Origin: Isoetes taiwanensis
Lineage: Eukaryota > Streptophyta > Lycopodiopsida > Isoetales > Isoetaceae
Reading direction: 5' to 3'
NCBI GenBank assembly: GCA_021234155.1
Contig: JAJEKV010000015.1
Coordinates: forward strand, 4,400,600-4,464,599
Length of the DNA: 64,000 nucleotides
The translations under genes were made by a program, and so were the position numbers. Below, piece after piece: positions 1 to 11,171 of the stretch; the first letter of the stretch is position 1, and the number at the start of each line of letters is the position of its first letter. Below the pieces are notes generated by a model that saw nothing but the letters and a program-made list of their open reading frames with translations, searched no databases and was not told the origin of the DNA.

Positions 1-1039
1 TGTTTAGGCGATCCATCATATTTTTTTGGTAGCCTTAGGCGAGTTTTTTTGCCAATGGTTTAGCTTTGCAGGATCTGACAAAAGGCACAACAAGGGCAAT
101 TAAAAACAGCAATGAAGAAGCAGTTGAATTTGTCCTGGGCAGGTATAACAAGGCAGAGAAGAGCAGGTAGCACAAGGAAGAGCAGAATAGAGTAGTTGAA
201 GCAGTTCATGAGAAGTTTGTGAATTTTTTGGCTGTGTTTCTTGCCGACAAATCTTTCTGGAGCACTCTACTCTAGCGAAAATTCTATTTTTTGATCCTAA
301 CCTGAGTCATTTGGGCTGAAAACAGCAGAGATCAAGCCAGGCCATCTTCAAGCCCTCACAGATTTCTTCGAGTCCCTCACAGAACCATGCATATACAAAG
401 GCATAGCTCCATTTTTTCTTCTTTTGTGCTTTCCCAGGTTTTTCTGTGCTTTCCTCTATTTTTCAACCGATTCAACCTGTAACAATAGAATGGGTGACTC
501 AAATTGCCATTCTGTAATGGATTGGTCTGCCACGTGGCAACGCCATATTAACACAACGACAAAAAAAGTGACCCAAATACCATAATGTTGTCATAGAGGC
601 AGGCTTGCCTAACCCGCCCTACAACATTTCTTGCAATTCTAGCCTATCTACTTAGCCTGCCACATCAGTCTAATTTGTTCTAGACCACCGGATACTTATA
701 ATTTCCCATCAACGGCTGGAAAAATTTAAAAAATCTAAAAATTCATTATAGCTAGTCTTCTGACACGCCTAGTTATGGCAGAGCTCCAAACGGAATCGTC
801 AAAGCAAAAAGATTTCGGCATGAGACCTTGCAGTGCTATTGATGACTCGATTTGTCGAGGCTATTTTCCTAATGGCCGCATTGATGCATTAGGCATGGAG
901 CCATCAAATTTGAAACAGAGGGGATAAGGGTATACGGGGTTAAATTAAGATAAATTTTAAGTTAACCAATTGTTTGTTATGATAAATTAAGGTTATTTTT
1001 GTCGAGCTTTCACACCACCTGTTATGTCAATTACTAACA
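1..1039. other. Intergenic, no gene recognised; dispersed repeat at about 600-662
   Basis: No long open frame or known domain is visible. The stretch at about 600-662 matches, in reverse complement, the two tandem units at 38341-38491 (shared core: a run ending in the words TAGAATTGCAAGAAA, then TTGTAGG, then GGTTAGGC). It is therefore a fragment of a dispersed repeat family. The LINE endonuclease domain expected upstream of the LINE linker at 1070 is not recognisable here, so the LINE is probably 5' truncated. Confidence 0.4.
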
Positions 1040-1069
1040 TTACAAATTCTGTTAAAAAGAGTTTCACAC

Positions 1070-1471
1070 ATGGGATTTGTTTTATCCACTAACATAACAG
1101 AATTTGTTAGAAATAACACTCGATATTTGTCAGACCCAGAGTTTATTGATGGCTGCAGGCATGCTTGGTCCTCTACATTTTCTCGCCTTCGAGGTATGTC
1201 TGAGGTTATTGACGCTTTGGCAGCAGTTAAATCCTTTGCTAAGCAGTGGGGACGTAGGAAGGCGCAGGCAACTAGAGGCCGGCTACTAGCTTTGTATATG
1301 GAGCTTGAAATGTGTCGTTCACAAGCCCCTTCATCAGGTATTCGAGAGAAAGAGTTATTGGCAGAAATAAAAAACATTGAGTCTATACGGACAACTCAAG
1401 CTCGCGTTAAGGCCGGTTTGGATTGGTTTAAATTGGGAGATAGGTGCTCTCACTTCTTCTTTAGGGAAGAT
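1070..1471 (+). pseudogene. LINE ORF2 fragment, linker between endonuclease and RT, cut off by LTR insertion
   Basis: The frame reads as the helical, Arg/Lys-rich linker of a plant L1-type LINE ORF2, ending in the hallmark DWFKLGDRCSHFFFRE. A close homologue, LRNRCTCFFFRAAKRR, lies at about 14990-15035 in the second LINE, where it runs on into SSLLLPDG. Here the similarity stops at about 1471, exactly where the left LTR starts. The missing continuation, SSISSLLLPDG, is found in the same orientation at about 12895, just past the right LTR. The fragment is thus the 5' part of the LINE whose RT lies at 12882-14895. An open frame continues to 1576, but those last codons are LTR sequence. No upstream endonuclease is seen. 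Non-functional as it stands. Confidence 0.8.
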
Positions 1472-1600
1472 TGTGTATCGCTCGCCAGGGCGTATATTGT
1501 ACTGCCGCCGTCCGCGTACACGCCACCCGGCCGACGCGATAATGCCAACGCGTGTAGCCAAGTGGGTAGCCCCTAGGGGGCAACTTGCTAAGAATGTGCA

Positions 1601-1795
1601 TTAGTATTAATGTGCACATTTTCCAATGTACACATTAATGTGGGCACACATTTCCATGTGGCCACTTGATGCCAAGTGGGCCATACCCATAGGTGCAATT
1701 AATGTGCACATTTTCCAATGTACACATTCATTAATGTGCACACATTTCCATGTGAGCACATTTGGGTGCACATTTCCATGTGGGCACATTTGGCC
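1601..1795 (+). repeat. U3 subrepeats in left LTR
   Basis: Dense, imperfect repeats of AATGTGCACATTTTCC, AATGTACACATTAATGTG and CACATTTCCATGTG, many of them palindromic (GTGCAC, TGTACA, ACATTAATGT). The same block is at about 11319-11515. Subrepeats upstream of an LTR TATA box are commonly enhancer-like; that role is inferred here. Short open frames across it on both strands are products of the repeats. Confidence 0.7.
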
Positions 1796-1883
1796 ACCTA
1801 GCCCTTAAAGGCAAAGTGGGCCCTTTTTCCCAATTATCCCACATGCCTAAAGGGGATAATTGGAAACCCTAGCCACCCCCTTG

Positions 1884-1893
1884 TCTATTTAAG
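1884..1893 (+). promoter_or_regulatory. Putative LTR TATA box (left)
   Basis: TCTATTTAAG lies downstream of the U3 subrepeats and upstream of a conserved LTR segment. The same site is present in the right LTR at 11598-11607. If used, transcription would start about 30 bases further on, near 1915-1925. This is inferred from sequence only. Confidence 0.45.
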
Positions 1894-3194
1894 TAGGAGA
1901 ACCCTAACTTGCCCATTTTAGTTTCTAGGGTTTTAGAGCTCGTTTTGGGCGCCTCAAGAGCCAAAACCCGCCTCCCCGAACTGGCAAGAGAACCGCATCA
2001 TTAGTTTTCCTTGATTCGAGCATTTCAGCAGGATGGTCGAGTTCAGTCGAGGAGGAACTCAAGGATCGTATTTAGGCAATTTAGTAGTCTAAACCCCATT
2101 TCAGCCATCGGAATCGATGGGTTTAGCCTCTTAAATTGCCCATAGCAGCCCCTCTAGAACTCTAGATAGCAGATTCTAACTAAAGAACCTAACTCTATGA
2201 TATAGATTAGATCTTGTTCTTTAGTTCTTTCCGTGATGTATATGGATGATGTATCTCTGTGAACTCCTTGTATTGGGAAGGGGGTAGAGACCTAAAGCTT
2301 GGTAGTAGATGCTCCTAGATTAGCCTCTCTAGCACACTATAGATGCGGCTTGCACAAGAGCCACACTTGGTTGTGGGTGAAGGGGCCGACGGCTTATAAG
2401 GAGGTTCATGTTAGACTCTTGAATCGACCCCTATGGTGTGTTAGTTAGTTTGGGGGTCACTGCGTGACTAGGTCTAATGGCTTGCCAGCTAGCGTGTGGG
2501 CAAGGCATGGGCTCGACACTTTCGTGAGGTGGTGAATATGACCTTCCATTGAGTTCAAGTCGGAATACCGGCAAAGGGCCCTCTAGTCACCTTGAGTCGG
2601 CATTGTAGATCTCACGGAGGGAGAGATCCCTACCGCCCCATCGGGCCGGGAGATGTAACCCGTGGATATAGCCCCTTTGGCTATGCATCCCATGCAAGCT
2701 GGTCAGTCCCCCCCAACACTTTTCAACCTACTGCGCAAAGTGTGCACGGAGGGGCGGATGGAGTGGACAACCCTAAGCCATGTTCATATGCCAGCCAAAT
2801 CCATTGCCATGAATTTCGCCTGCGCAATGAACTCACGGAGACCTAAGCCGTCACCATCCCTTTGAGTCCGAGCCTTGGGTAGGATTCCCTATGTGATGTG
2901 CTGATCTTTGTCTATGCAGATATGTGGAGGACCATCCTTCGTGATGGTCATATGATGTTGATGTATGTGCTCACGACATGTATGTTTACGCTTCCAGCGA
3001 CTAGGTAGGCCCTCGAGGGAGAGGGGGTGCAATGACCCTTCCACTTCCCCTTCGAACCCGTCACGGTTGCGGTGTCGCGGGAGGGCCCCCAGATTAGCAT
3101 GGAGCTGGTATGGGGATGAACTCCTCGCTTTGTATACGGTGGAGGGCACCGTATGCAGTAGGGGACGCCTCATTTTTGTAGTATATGCTAAGCT

Positions 3195-3330
3195 AGTAAC
3201 AGTTAAAGTGAATTAGTAATAGTTAAAGTGAATTAGTAACTTAGTAACAGTTAAAGTGACGTGTGAGACATTGATCTGAAAACAGTGAGACATTGATCTG
3301 AAAACAGTGAGACATTGATCTGAAAACAGT
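3195..3330 (+). repeat. Two short tandem arrays just inside left LTR
   Basis: Three imperfect units containing GTAACAGTTAAAGTGA (3195-3260) are followed by three near-perfect 22-bp units containing GAGACATTGATCTG (3265-3330). They sit where a leader would lie in an LTR retrotransposon. Confidence 0.8.
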
Positions 3331-3404
3331 TTTAAAATTTAGAAAAGTAACTTAGTAATTCAATTTCAGCCTAGGAATTAGCTTTCTAATCTATTTAAAC
3401 CTCA

Positions 3405-3490
3405 TCTTAAAAGAATTCCCACAATGCGGAATTGAACCTCCCACCCACAGGTTGAACCCCCAAACCCCCGTGCCCACCGAGGGCGGCATC
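3405..3490 (-). repeat. Possible tRNA-derived (SINE-like) fragment
   Basis: Read on the minus strand, this contains GGAGGTTCAATTCC, which matches a Pol III B box (consensus GGTTCGANTCC). It is preceded by a GC-rich stretch with CGGTGGGCACGG at roughly A-box distance. Intact cloverleaf arms are not visible, so this is not a tRNA gene. It may be a SINE remnant or chance. Confidence 0.3.
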
Positions 3491-4032
3491 GCTTGTGTTT
3501 GAATTATAATCCTTAATTAGATTTAAGCTGTAATAATGTTAGATAATATTAATGGCCAAGCCTTAGACTTAGAACCAAGACCCTTAAGCTAGATAGAGTC
3601 ATCATCCTGATAGACACCAAGCCTCCGATCGACATGACGCCACCAAAATGCAGGACACTCGACTCCCTCGACAAGGCTAAACAGCCCGAGAGGCCAAGGA
3701 GGCTAAGGAAACAAGAAGAGGAGAGGGCGCAACGAGAGCGAGGGAGGCCGTGGGTCAAGAAGCGAAGCAGAAAGCGAGTAAGCCGGTCCAACATTTTGAA
3801 GACTCAACAGCCGCACAGTACACACCAAGGGAGTAACTCTAATGAAGAAAGATATGCACTTACCAATCATATCAAAGGAGAACCTTATTAATTTCGTAAA
3901 TGATAAAATTTGTTTAATACAACGTGTTTTAGAGTAAATTATAACCAGAGTAAAAGTTACTTAATTAAGTTAAGTTATAGAATTCTAGCTTTTGTTTTAG
4001 TCAAATTGGAGCTTTTGAGCAAAATTGAGACG

Positions 4033-4298
4033 ATGTCTCACACGTCAGCCCGGAGACGATTTCTAGATTTTAGGAATCTGGCCGGGCGAACGGTGAGACC
4101 ATGCCCAAAAATGCCCAAAAAACCCAAATCGACCAAGTAAGGGGTCAATTCTGCCTAACTCGATGAGTTTAGTGGAATTACAGCCTTAGATCACTTAAAT
4201 TGAGTAAGCCTAGCCCAATTAGGACCCATGTCTCACACGTCGCGCCAGGACAGATTTCTACATTCTCAAAATCGGTCTGGGCGCAACGCGGTGAGACC
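4033..4298 (+). repeat. Direct repeat pair, each bounded by GTCTCAC/GTGAGAC
   Basis: Two roughly 68-bp units (4033-4100 and 4229-4298) share TGTCTCACACGTC, GATTTCTA and CGGTGAGACC. Each starts with GTCTCAC and ends with its inverse GTGAGAC, so each could fold as a long hairpin. They lie in the leader part of the LTR element. Confidence 0.65.
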
Positions 4299-7200
4299 TC
4301 CAAATTTTGAACCTCCATAACTTGAGCTACAGAGCTCCAAATGCCTGAAATTTGTTAAGCGTTAGGACCGTTAGACAGCCTAGAATCCATTTATGACCTC
4401 AAATTAGGATAGAAATGTCAAACCCCATCTCAAAATGACCAAAATTGCTCAAGCCCTTGAATTGTTTTCCCAAACCGTGGTTTGTTGTAAATAGAAGCAT
4501 ACCCCATTAGTAGCTCCTCAGTAAGTATTGATCTCGCTCGAAGCTGATGCCTTACTCCTAGGTAGAAGTGCTCAGAACACCCCTTTGTTATAGTCATCTA
4601 GACCTTAGCATAGCAACCCAAGTCCAACTGCTGGTACACCACCTCTGCCGAGCCAAAGGCATAAACCTTGACCTAATTCTCAGGTCCTTCTAATAGAGTT
4701 TGACTTATATAGCAGCCACATTGACACTCCCTATTGCCAGATACCTAGAAAGGAGCTAGAGCCTAGAGCTGCCCAAGTCATTCCATGTGTAGAGATTGGA
4801 CCCCCAAACCAACTTTGCTAGGACCTTAGAGTATACCTCAAACACCATGAGGGCTTTGCAAAACAACCCTTATGTCATGCCATACCACACGCCCCAATGT
4901 CCATAGACTTGTAGATTATAGATATGTCTCTAGTAATGTCGCCGAGCCATCTTGCTTGCTTATAGAGCCCGTATTGTTGGAGAGCCCTTCAAGTAGACTC
5001 TTAGACTCTAGGATACACGAAGTTGCTTTCGGGGATCGGGGCCGAGCCCTGTGCATCGAGCTAAGGGCTTAACTTCTTGAAGACATCAAGGTCCCACCGA
5101 TGTACAAACAGATAAGGAGAGGAGACCTAAAAAGCAGACCAAGAGAGGGAAGCATGACAAACACCTCAACCGACAAACGAGTAGAACAGACACCACCGGC
5201 TTATCATCAATCTTCATCAAATGGGAAGAATATTGGTAACCAAAGGCACCAAGAATGTTCTAGATGTCAACCTCCCCGGCTACCACGAATTTGGTGTAGG
5301 TCACATCGAAAGAGGATCTCGACGCCTTCACCCACTCGGCCCTTTTGAGTTTTAAATGGAAGAATGCAAGGCAGACAAATACAAAAAGTGGGGAAGACGT
5401 TAGACATCGATGCCGTTAGCATCACGAAGCTAGGGCGAGGGCATAATCTTCCGCCGAGGAGAGAGAAGTCATGGCGATACGCCAGAGCGTATAGAAACCG
5501 GAGGGAAGATCACCACGACCTTGCAGCCCAAAGCTCAAGCTCAACGCCAACAAAAGGAGTAACCAAGCTAGGCAACCACAAAGCACCTAAGGCTGACCAA
5601 GATGAGCCTCCAGCCCCCTTTGCACCAAAGAGGAGAACTTTCATCGGTTCCAAAAGGTAGGAGACCATGAGAGGGAGGAGACGATATCAAGGAACATTTC
5701 CGACTTCGAAGGCCTGTACAGCACTAGGGGCAAGACCAAGGAGGAGAATATTCGCTCAAACAGAATTCGGACCCGTGAACACCTAGAAACCAAAGGAAGG
5801 GACGGCTTTACTACGCCAGCCAAGGAGTGCGAGACTCGAATGGTTAGGACCCAAAGGGACGGAGGAGACGACCCAGCCAGCAAGAGGTACAAATCACGAA
5901 AGGCTGACCAGAAGGAGCCATGGTAGGGGCAATGGAGATGACCACACTTCCAAGCACACAGAGAGCCACTTCAGAATAAAGCAAAGCCCAAACAAATGTG
6001 AGTCGCGACTCGAGAATTCAACTCCGGGGAATGACAATGTTCGCCTACCAATCACGCATCTCGAGCTTCAAGACATTCAAGAATGCCCGACTGCAACAGC
6101 CAGGTGACCCTACTCAAGCTCGATCAATGGCACCGCAAATCAGCAATCTTGCAACGACACACCGCATGTAGGGACGTGAGCGGTCACCGCATTCCTCGCG
6201 ACGAACTTACACAATAAGGAGGAGCAGCTTTTTCAAGGGATCACATCGACGAACACTCTTCGCAACTTGAGGTGATCAGCTCGGATCAGACACGAAGCTC
6301 AACAATAGTAGCAGCATCTCAAGGAATCCCGGAGTCAACCAGAACGAAGAAGATGCAGCAAAACCGAAGTATCAAACGCGATCAAGGAGGGGAAACCCTA
6401 AAGGAGTATAAATAATTAGGTAGATCTTCGTAGTTGTTTTGCAAAAGTGGATGAATTAAAATCCCAATGTAAATGATGTCCACATATATAGTGGAGAAAC
6501 ATGAGTTTAAAGTCATGTTTTACGGATTTAGCGCTTAGATCAGGAAGCTCCTTCACTTCGACTACCAAAGGAGGAAGCAAGGAGGCACAACTATAGCCCA
6601 AGATCAAATTGGAAGAGCAACTACGAGGGAGAAACGACTAGAGGCCAAGCAAACCTTCAACTCCAAACACTTCGAAATGCCCCTCAAGCGTAAGACCGCC
6701 GGCCACCCAATGTTAGAATAAGAGACAACACCGATCATGTCAAGATCATCAACGCGGCACCGTGACATCGCCGTATTAACACTACCTCTTGTAGCAAAGG
6801 GCGCACTTGGATCTAACCTAGGACATGAGTGGCCTCAACAATGAAAGGAGGAACGCCGACATCAACAAGCCAACTAAGAAGGCAACATCTCGACAACCAT
6901 AATTCCAACTTATGGTAATATAGGGTGATGCGCTATGACACGCGGTATTAGATGGAGATGCACTTGCTAAAAAGCACCGCATGACGAGGAGATATGCCTC
7001 CAACAACTAGGTGACGGCTTCGCCGGTACTCCTACCAAGAATTAGAAGAGAAGAAGTCGACCATATCTCCGACATGTGGCACGCCAAACGCCAAGGTAGA
7101 AGCATTCGACTTTAACGACAAGGATAGTAACTGAAGCACCTTCGGCTGAAAGAGAGTTCAAGATAATAGCCGCTATTCAACGACAAGAGTATATCTAAGG

Positions 7201-10200
7201 CGTGTACTTCTTCAACGCTTAAGGGTCAAGGCTGCCAGAGATAAGGATCCATCATCCCGACAACGAGCCATCGTGGGGAGAGTCATGATGCCTTTACTTG
7301 CCAAAGAGACCGACATGCATAGAAGGACAAAGGTCGAACCGAAAGATGGAGAAGTGCTAGCAACCGACTTCTTCCACGAAGCTTCCCGCAGGCAACAGAG
7401 GATCAAAACGGACGAGCACAATAAAGCCCACCCGAAGGCACCTCAAGACAAGAAGACGGCATAGTGGAACGTGATAACGCCCAAGCCATGTGATCGAGGG
7501 GATCGAACAAGGAAGTTTGGAAGCTCGATGGAGAAGCAACTAGGCGAGGCGAGCCGACGACTTGCACGCTGCCTTGCATGCAACTTGGTGAACCCAAGGA
7601 TGAACGATTCAAAGAACAACCGAGAAGAGAACAACCCGAAGAGTATTGCCAAAGGAATCGCCCGCGACCTCAAGAGACGCCCAAATAGCTTCAAGTATCA
7701 TGAAAGGGGAGAACAATTACAGCCCGAGAAACGATGAAGCGAAGCATCGGAATGTCGAAGCATCAACGACCAGCACACCTTTCGTTAGAATGTGAATGCA
7801 AAGCGTGTTGTGCCAGAGTCGACAAACATCGGAGGGCCCAAGTATATAAACAAGTTACCCCGGAGTACGAGCCGACGTACAAATAGGAGGATATAAATCG
7901 TCAACACCATTGCACCGGGAGGAACACCGATGACATTGCCAAGGAGTAGGTGCGCAACTCGAAGGGAGGCACAAGGGGGACCTAATAGCTCTAGTAGTAA
8001 TTGTAATTATGTAAGCTATATGTTGTGCATGTATAGTTCCCTTGTTATTTCTTCCCTCCCATAGCGTAACACATCAAAGGAAGAGATGTCATGCAAGTTG
8101 CAGGGGTGAAGCAATCAACATCGTCAACACTCTTCGGGCAACACGATAACGACAAGAGGACTCGACGTATGAGACATCGATGGAGTCGAAGAAACAATAT
8201 CGGATACAGAGTCATCCTTTAGCTGCCAAGATAAAGAGTTCAAGATGAAAGATCTTTTTCAAGGACGCCACCTTCAGGCTTTTGAAAAGCGGCATGGAAG
8301 ATTTCAAGTGATCAACTACACCATCAAGCCACCAGCAATGAGAGGCTTCTAGCGAACAAAGTCAACCTCTACTTCAAAGAGCATCCACCGTCAAGGAGAC
8401 CAAGTATCGAAGCGACTCGGAAGAACATTACCTTGCTCCTTTCAAGCAAAAGTAACGAAAGTGGATGAGCTTCTAGCAAGCTCAAGGATCTAAGGCCACG
8501 GGGCCTAGTAGGTTAAATGTATGGATGGTAACATCCATATTGGGATTAGAAGGCATTTCCAGATATTCTCGCTGAAAGGATTGCCCCAATATTGAGCTAA
8601 GCGTCAAGATTGGGAAGGAAATGCATAGGAGTAACTATAATTATACACGATTGTTAACAGACATCCAATGTATTGAAACCACTTGGTGAGATTGATCTCC
8701 TCACTAAGAAGGAATCATTACTAGGATAATTGTTGACCATGTATAAATCTAGTACCTCCAAAGAATAATCCAACCGAAAGAAAAGAAGTAATCTAACAAG
8801 TCCGCCAACTTGTTACGATGACATCAATTAGATTGGTAGGAATATTCCAAGAGTTTAAATAACTAAGAAAGGGGAATCTCTAGAATAATAAAATAATAGT
8901 ACATGCAAGGTACATCTAAAATAAGAATTATAGTAATCAAATAGTCTTTTGAGACAAAAGGAATTGTCGCCATGACAAAACCTTGTGGTTTAGAATCGCT
9001 CTAACTAAGTAGATAACCCATAATTATATTGAAATAAATGATAACATAATATGTGCATCCATCTTAGATGGTTATATATGTTAGCTAAGGCTAGTAAAGT
9101 AATGCGCTAAGTAAGAAGCGTATAACCTCTTAAGGGAGAGAATAGATATGACGTTGTGTACAATGTCATTGAAGGTGCGGACCATTTTCTTTTTAGAAGA
9201 AAGTGGGAGCGCTCAATCTTATGATTGAACGTGCATTTGCACCGAATTGACCCACCGTAGAATAGAGTTCACTCCCTAAGAATAGCCGGGCGAATAGAGC
9301 CGTAAGATAGATAGATAGATAGCTCGAGAGGCCTTCAACGTCTTGAGGGCCGACATAGTAGTGAACTACACCAACGGCGTGGAGCAAAACTATGGGGAGC
9401 AATGAATCCACCAAGTCACCTCCAAACTACTCGGCCGGGCTCAATGAGTGGATGCGTTTTTAGCCTTAGGTAAGGTATGCGCATGTATTATAAGCCTTAA
9501 TGTGTCTTATTGATAAGTTAAATATAGACCCTAATAACTGCATAGAAATTGTTGTGCGATATGTATCATAGGGAAATAAGTTAAATAACAACGATAATGT
9601 GAAGTAGCATGTTAATTAATCCTTCAAGGGATGCAATTCCTTCCAAGGATAGCTATAGGTCCTTATAAATATAAATAGAAAATAGAATTGGATATACTTA
9701 AGTGCATCTTAGGGATATACTTCCAAGGGTAATGCAGACCCAAGGAAGAGAATAAGAAGCACATCTAATTCTTGTGTATGATAATTAAAACCCTGCCTAT
9801 AATACAATAGGTCTAAATCGTGGTTATTGTTTAAATAATTGCATCTAAAAAGTCATTAAATATTGCAAAGCTTAAAGTAAATATAATTGTACTATCGGAA
9901 GTAATGTATCCGATATACTATGATAATGTTAATTCATAAATATTACCTTAGGGTAATTATGTTAATCACATGCATTAAAGGAGCCAAAAAAAAAATTGGC
10001 TCGTGCATGTCGATTTGTGTTTAGATTAGTTTCATGTGTAGTTAAGATTAATCTCGATGCAACCTATGCTTGGTATGGATTGCATGCGTTGTTATCGGCG
10101 ATGAGACCACTACTGTGATCTCTAGGGCGGGTGTAATGTCAATGTAGGCATGACCGCGTTTCACCGGGCGAAGTGGAAGGTAGATTAGAAAGTCTACTGT

Positions 10201-10562
10201 CCCCACTTAAGTAGGCGACCTCGAGAGAAAGGAGGTCATTAAGGAATGCATTGATAGGAAAGGCACCTTTAGCCCCATATATGCTTTGATAGGAGGAATC
10301 TATCCTTCATTTCCACGCCGGAAGGATATCCTCCACCTGGGCAACTAGAGGTGTAGGCATGAGCGCATATAGGCATATAGGCGCTCCTCCACGGCCATAA
10401 TGGAAGATCCACCCTCTTCCTAATGGCGGAGATTAGCCATGCATCCATGTAGATAGGTGGGGTGGTCACCATATAACCAAAATTTTTTGTAATAATTAAT
10501 AATAGGTAGTGTCGATGGGCAGCCAATAGAGCTCCTGAGGGCAAGGAGGTCGAACTGGAAGG

Positions 10563-10597
10563 CTTGCAACACAAATTTTGTTATAATGTGTTGCAAG
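10563..10597 (+). repeat. Perfect 11-bp stem hairpin (unit 1)
   Basis: CTTGCAACACA (10563-10573) pairs with TGTGTTGCAAG (10587-10597) across a 13-base loop. The same hairpin, shortened to an 8-bp stem, recurs at 10842-10870, followed by the same GGAATGAAG-type sequence, so the hairpin lies in a tandemly duplicated unit of about 275 bp. Confidence 0.75.
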
Positions 10598-10841
10598 GGA
10601 TGAAGGGTACCTTAGAAGTGTAAATTTTGTATGAAATTGATAAACTTTGATAAACTTAAATGTTGTATTAAGTAAGGTTAATAATTACCTTGCGTGGATT
10701 AAGTTATGATGTGATAAGTTAATAGGATAACTTAAATAGTAATGTCTTAAACATTACCTTAGAGTAATTCTAATAATTAAGATAGTAAGTATGTAATTAT
10801 AGATATTGTAAAATTAATGCAGATTTTAAGGTGAAGACCCC

Positions 10842-10870
10842 GCAACACAAATTTTGTTGGAATGTGTTGC
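10842..10870 (+). repeat. Hairpin (unit 2)
   Basis: GCAACACA pairs with TGTGTTGC around AATTTTGTTGGAA. This is the second copy of the 10563-10597 hairpin, with two outer pairs lost. Confidence 0.7.
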
Positions 10871-11158
10871 AAGGAATGAAGAGTACCTTAAATAATAATT
10901 GTATATGAAAGTGTTAAATTGTGATAAACTAAATGTTGTGATAATAGAAACTAATAAGTACCTTATTTTAGTAGAAGTTACTTAATTGACAACTTATTTG
11001 ATAATGTAATGGCGTAATAATGATTTAAAAATATTATCTTAAGGTAATCGTAATAAATGTGTAAGTATTATAGTAGTATATCGTATGCATCAGGTTGATT
11101 GCAGGTTAGGAAGATTCCAAGGTGGGGAGAACCACGATGCTGCGGACAACATCATTTC

Positions 11159-11171
11159 AAGGTGGGGAGAA
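11159..11171 (+). promoter_or_regulatory. Polypurine tract of the LTR element
   Basis: AAGGTGGGGAGAA is immediately followed by the TGTG start of the right LTR. This is the expected position and composition for the plus-strand primer. A second copy of AAGGTGGGGAGAA lies about 50 bases upstream (11119-11131). Confidence 0.75.

Larger units (their letters stand above)
1472..3172 (+). repeat. Left (5') LTR
   Basis: It is near-identical over long blocks to 11172-12881, for example 1551-1760 against 11267-11478. It starts TGTG and ends near GGGGACGCCTCA. It contains a TATA-like TCTATTTAAG, a short-repeat U3 block and a long downstream part. Differences from the right LTR are clustered in short hotspots rather than spread evenly. 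The end is set from loss of similarity and the CA dinucleotide and may be off by about 5 bases. Confidence 0.85.
3173..11158 (+). other. Interior of LTR element, no recognisable gag or pol
   Basis: About 8 kb, with only short open frames (the longest about 100 codons, around 5100-5660 and 7270-7740). These are rich in Arg, Lys, Gln and Ser and show no zinc knuckle, aspartic protease, RT (YxDD) or integrase (HHCC/DDE) motif that I can see. 4500-8500 is GC-richer and might be a worn coding region. 8500-11150 is AT-rich and carries repeated blocks, including three copies of an ATTACCTTA/GGTAAT palindrome near 9948, 10755 and 11030. A primer-binding site next to the left LTR was not identified. 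Confidence 0.55.

Noticed and set aside
1070-1576. Whole 168-codon frame as one LINE protein piece
   Set aside because: Only codons up to about 1471 are LINE; the rest is LTR sequence read by chance.
1607-1808. Mirror-image open frames on both strands in the left LTR (also 11325-11565)
   Set aside because: Produced by palindromic subrepeats, not coding.
3425-3490. tRNA gene on the minus strand
   Set aside because: B-box-like match only; acceptor and anticodon arms cannot be drawn.
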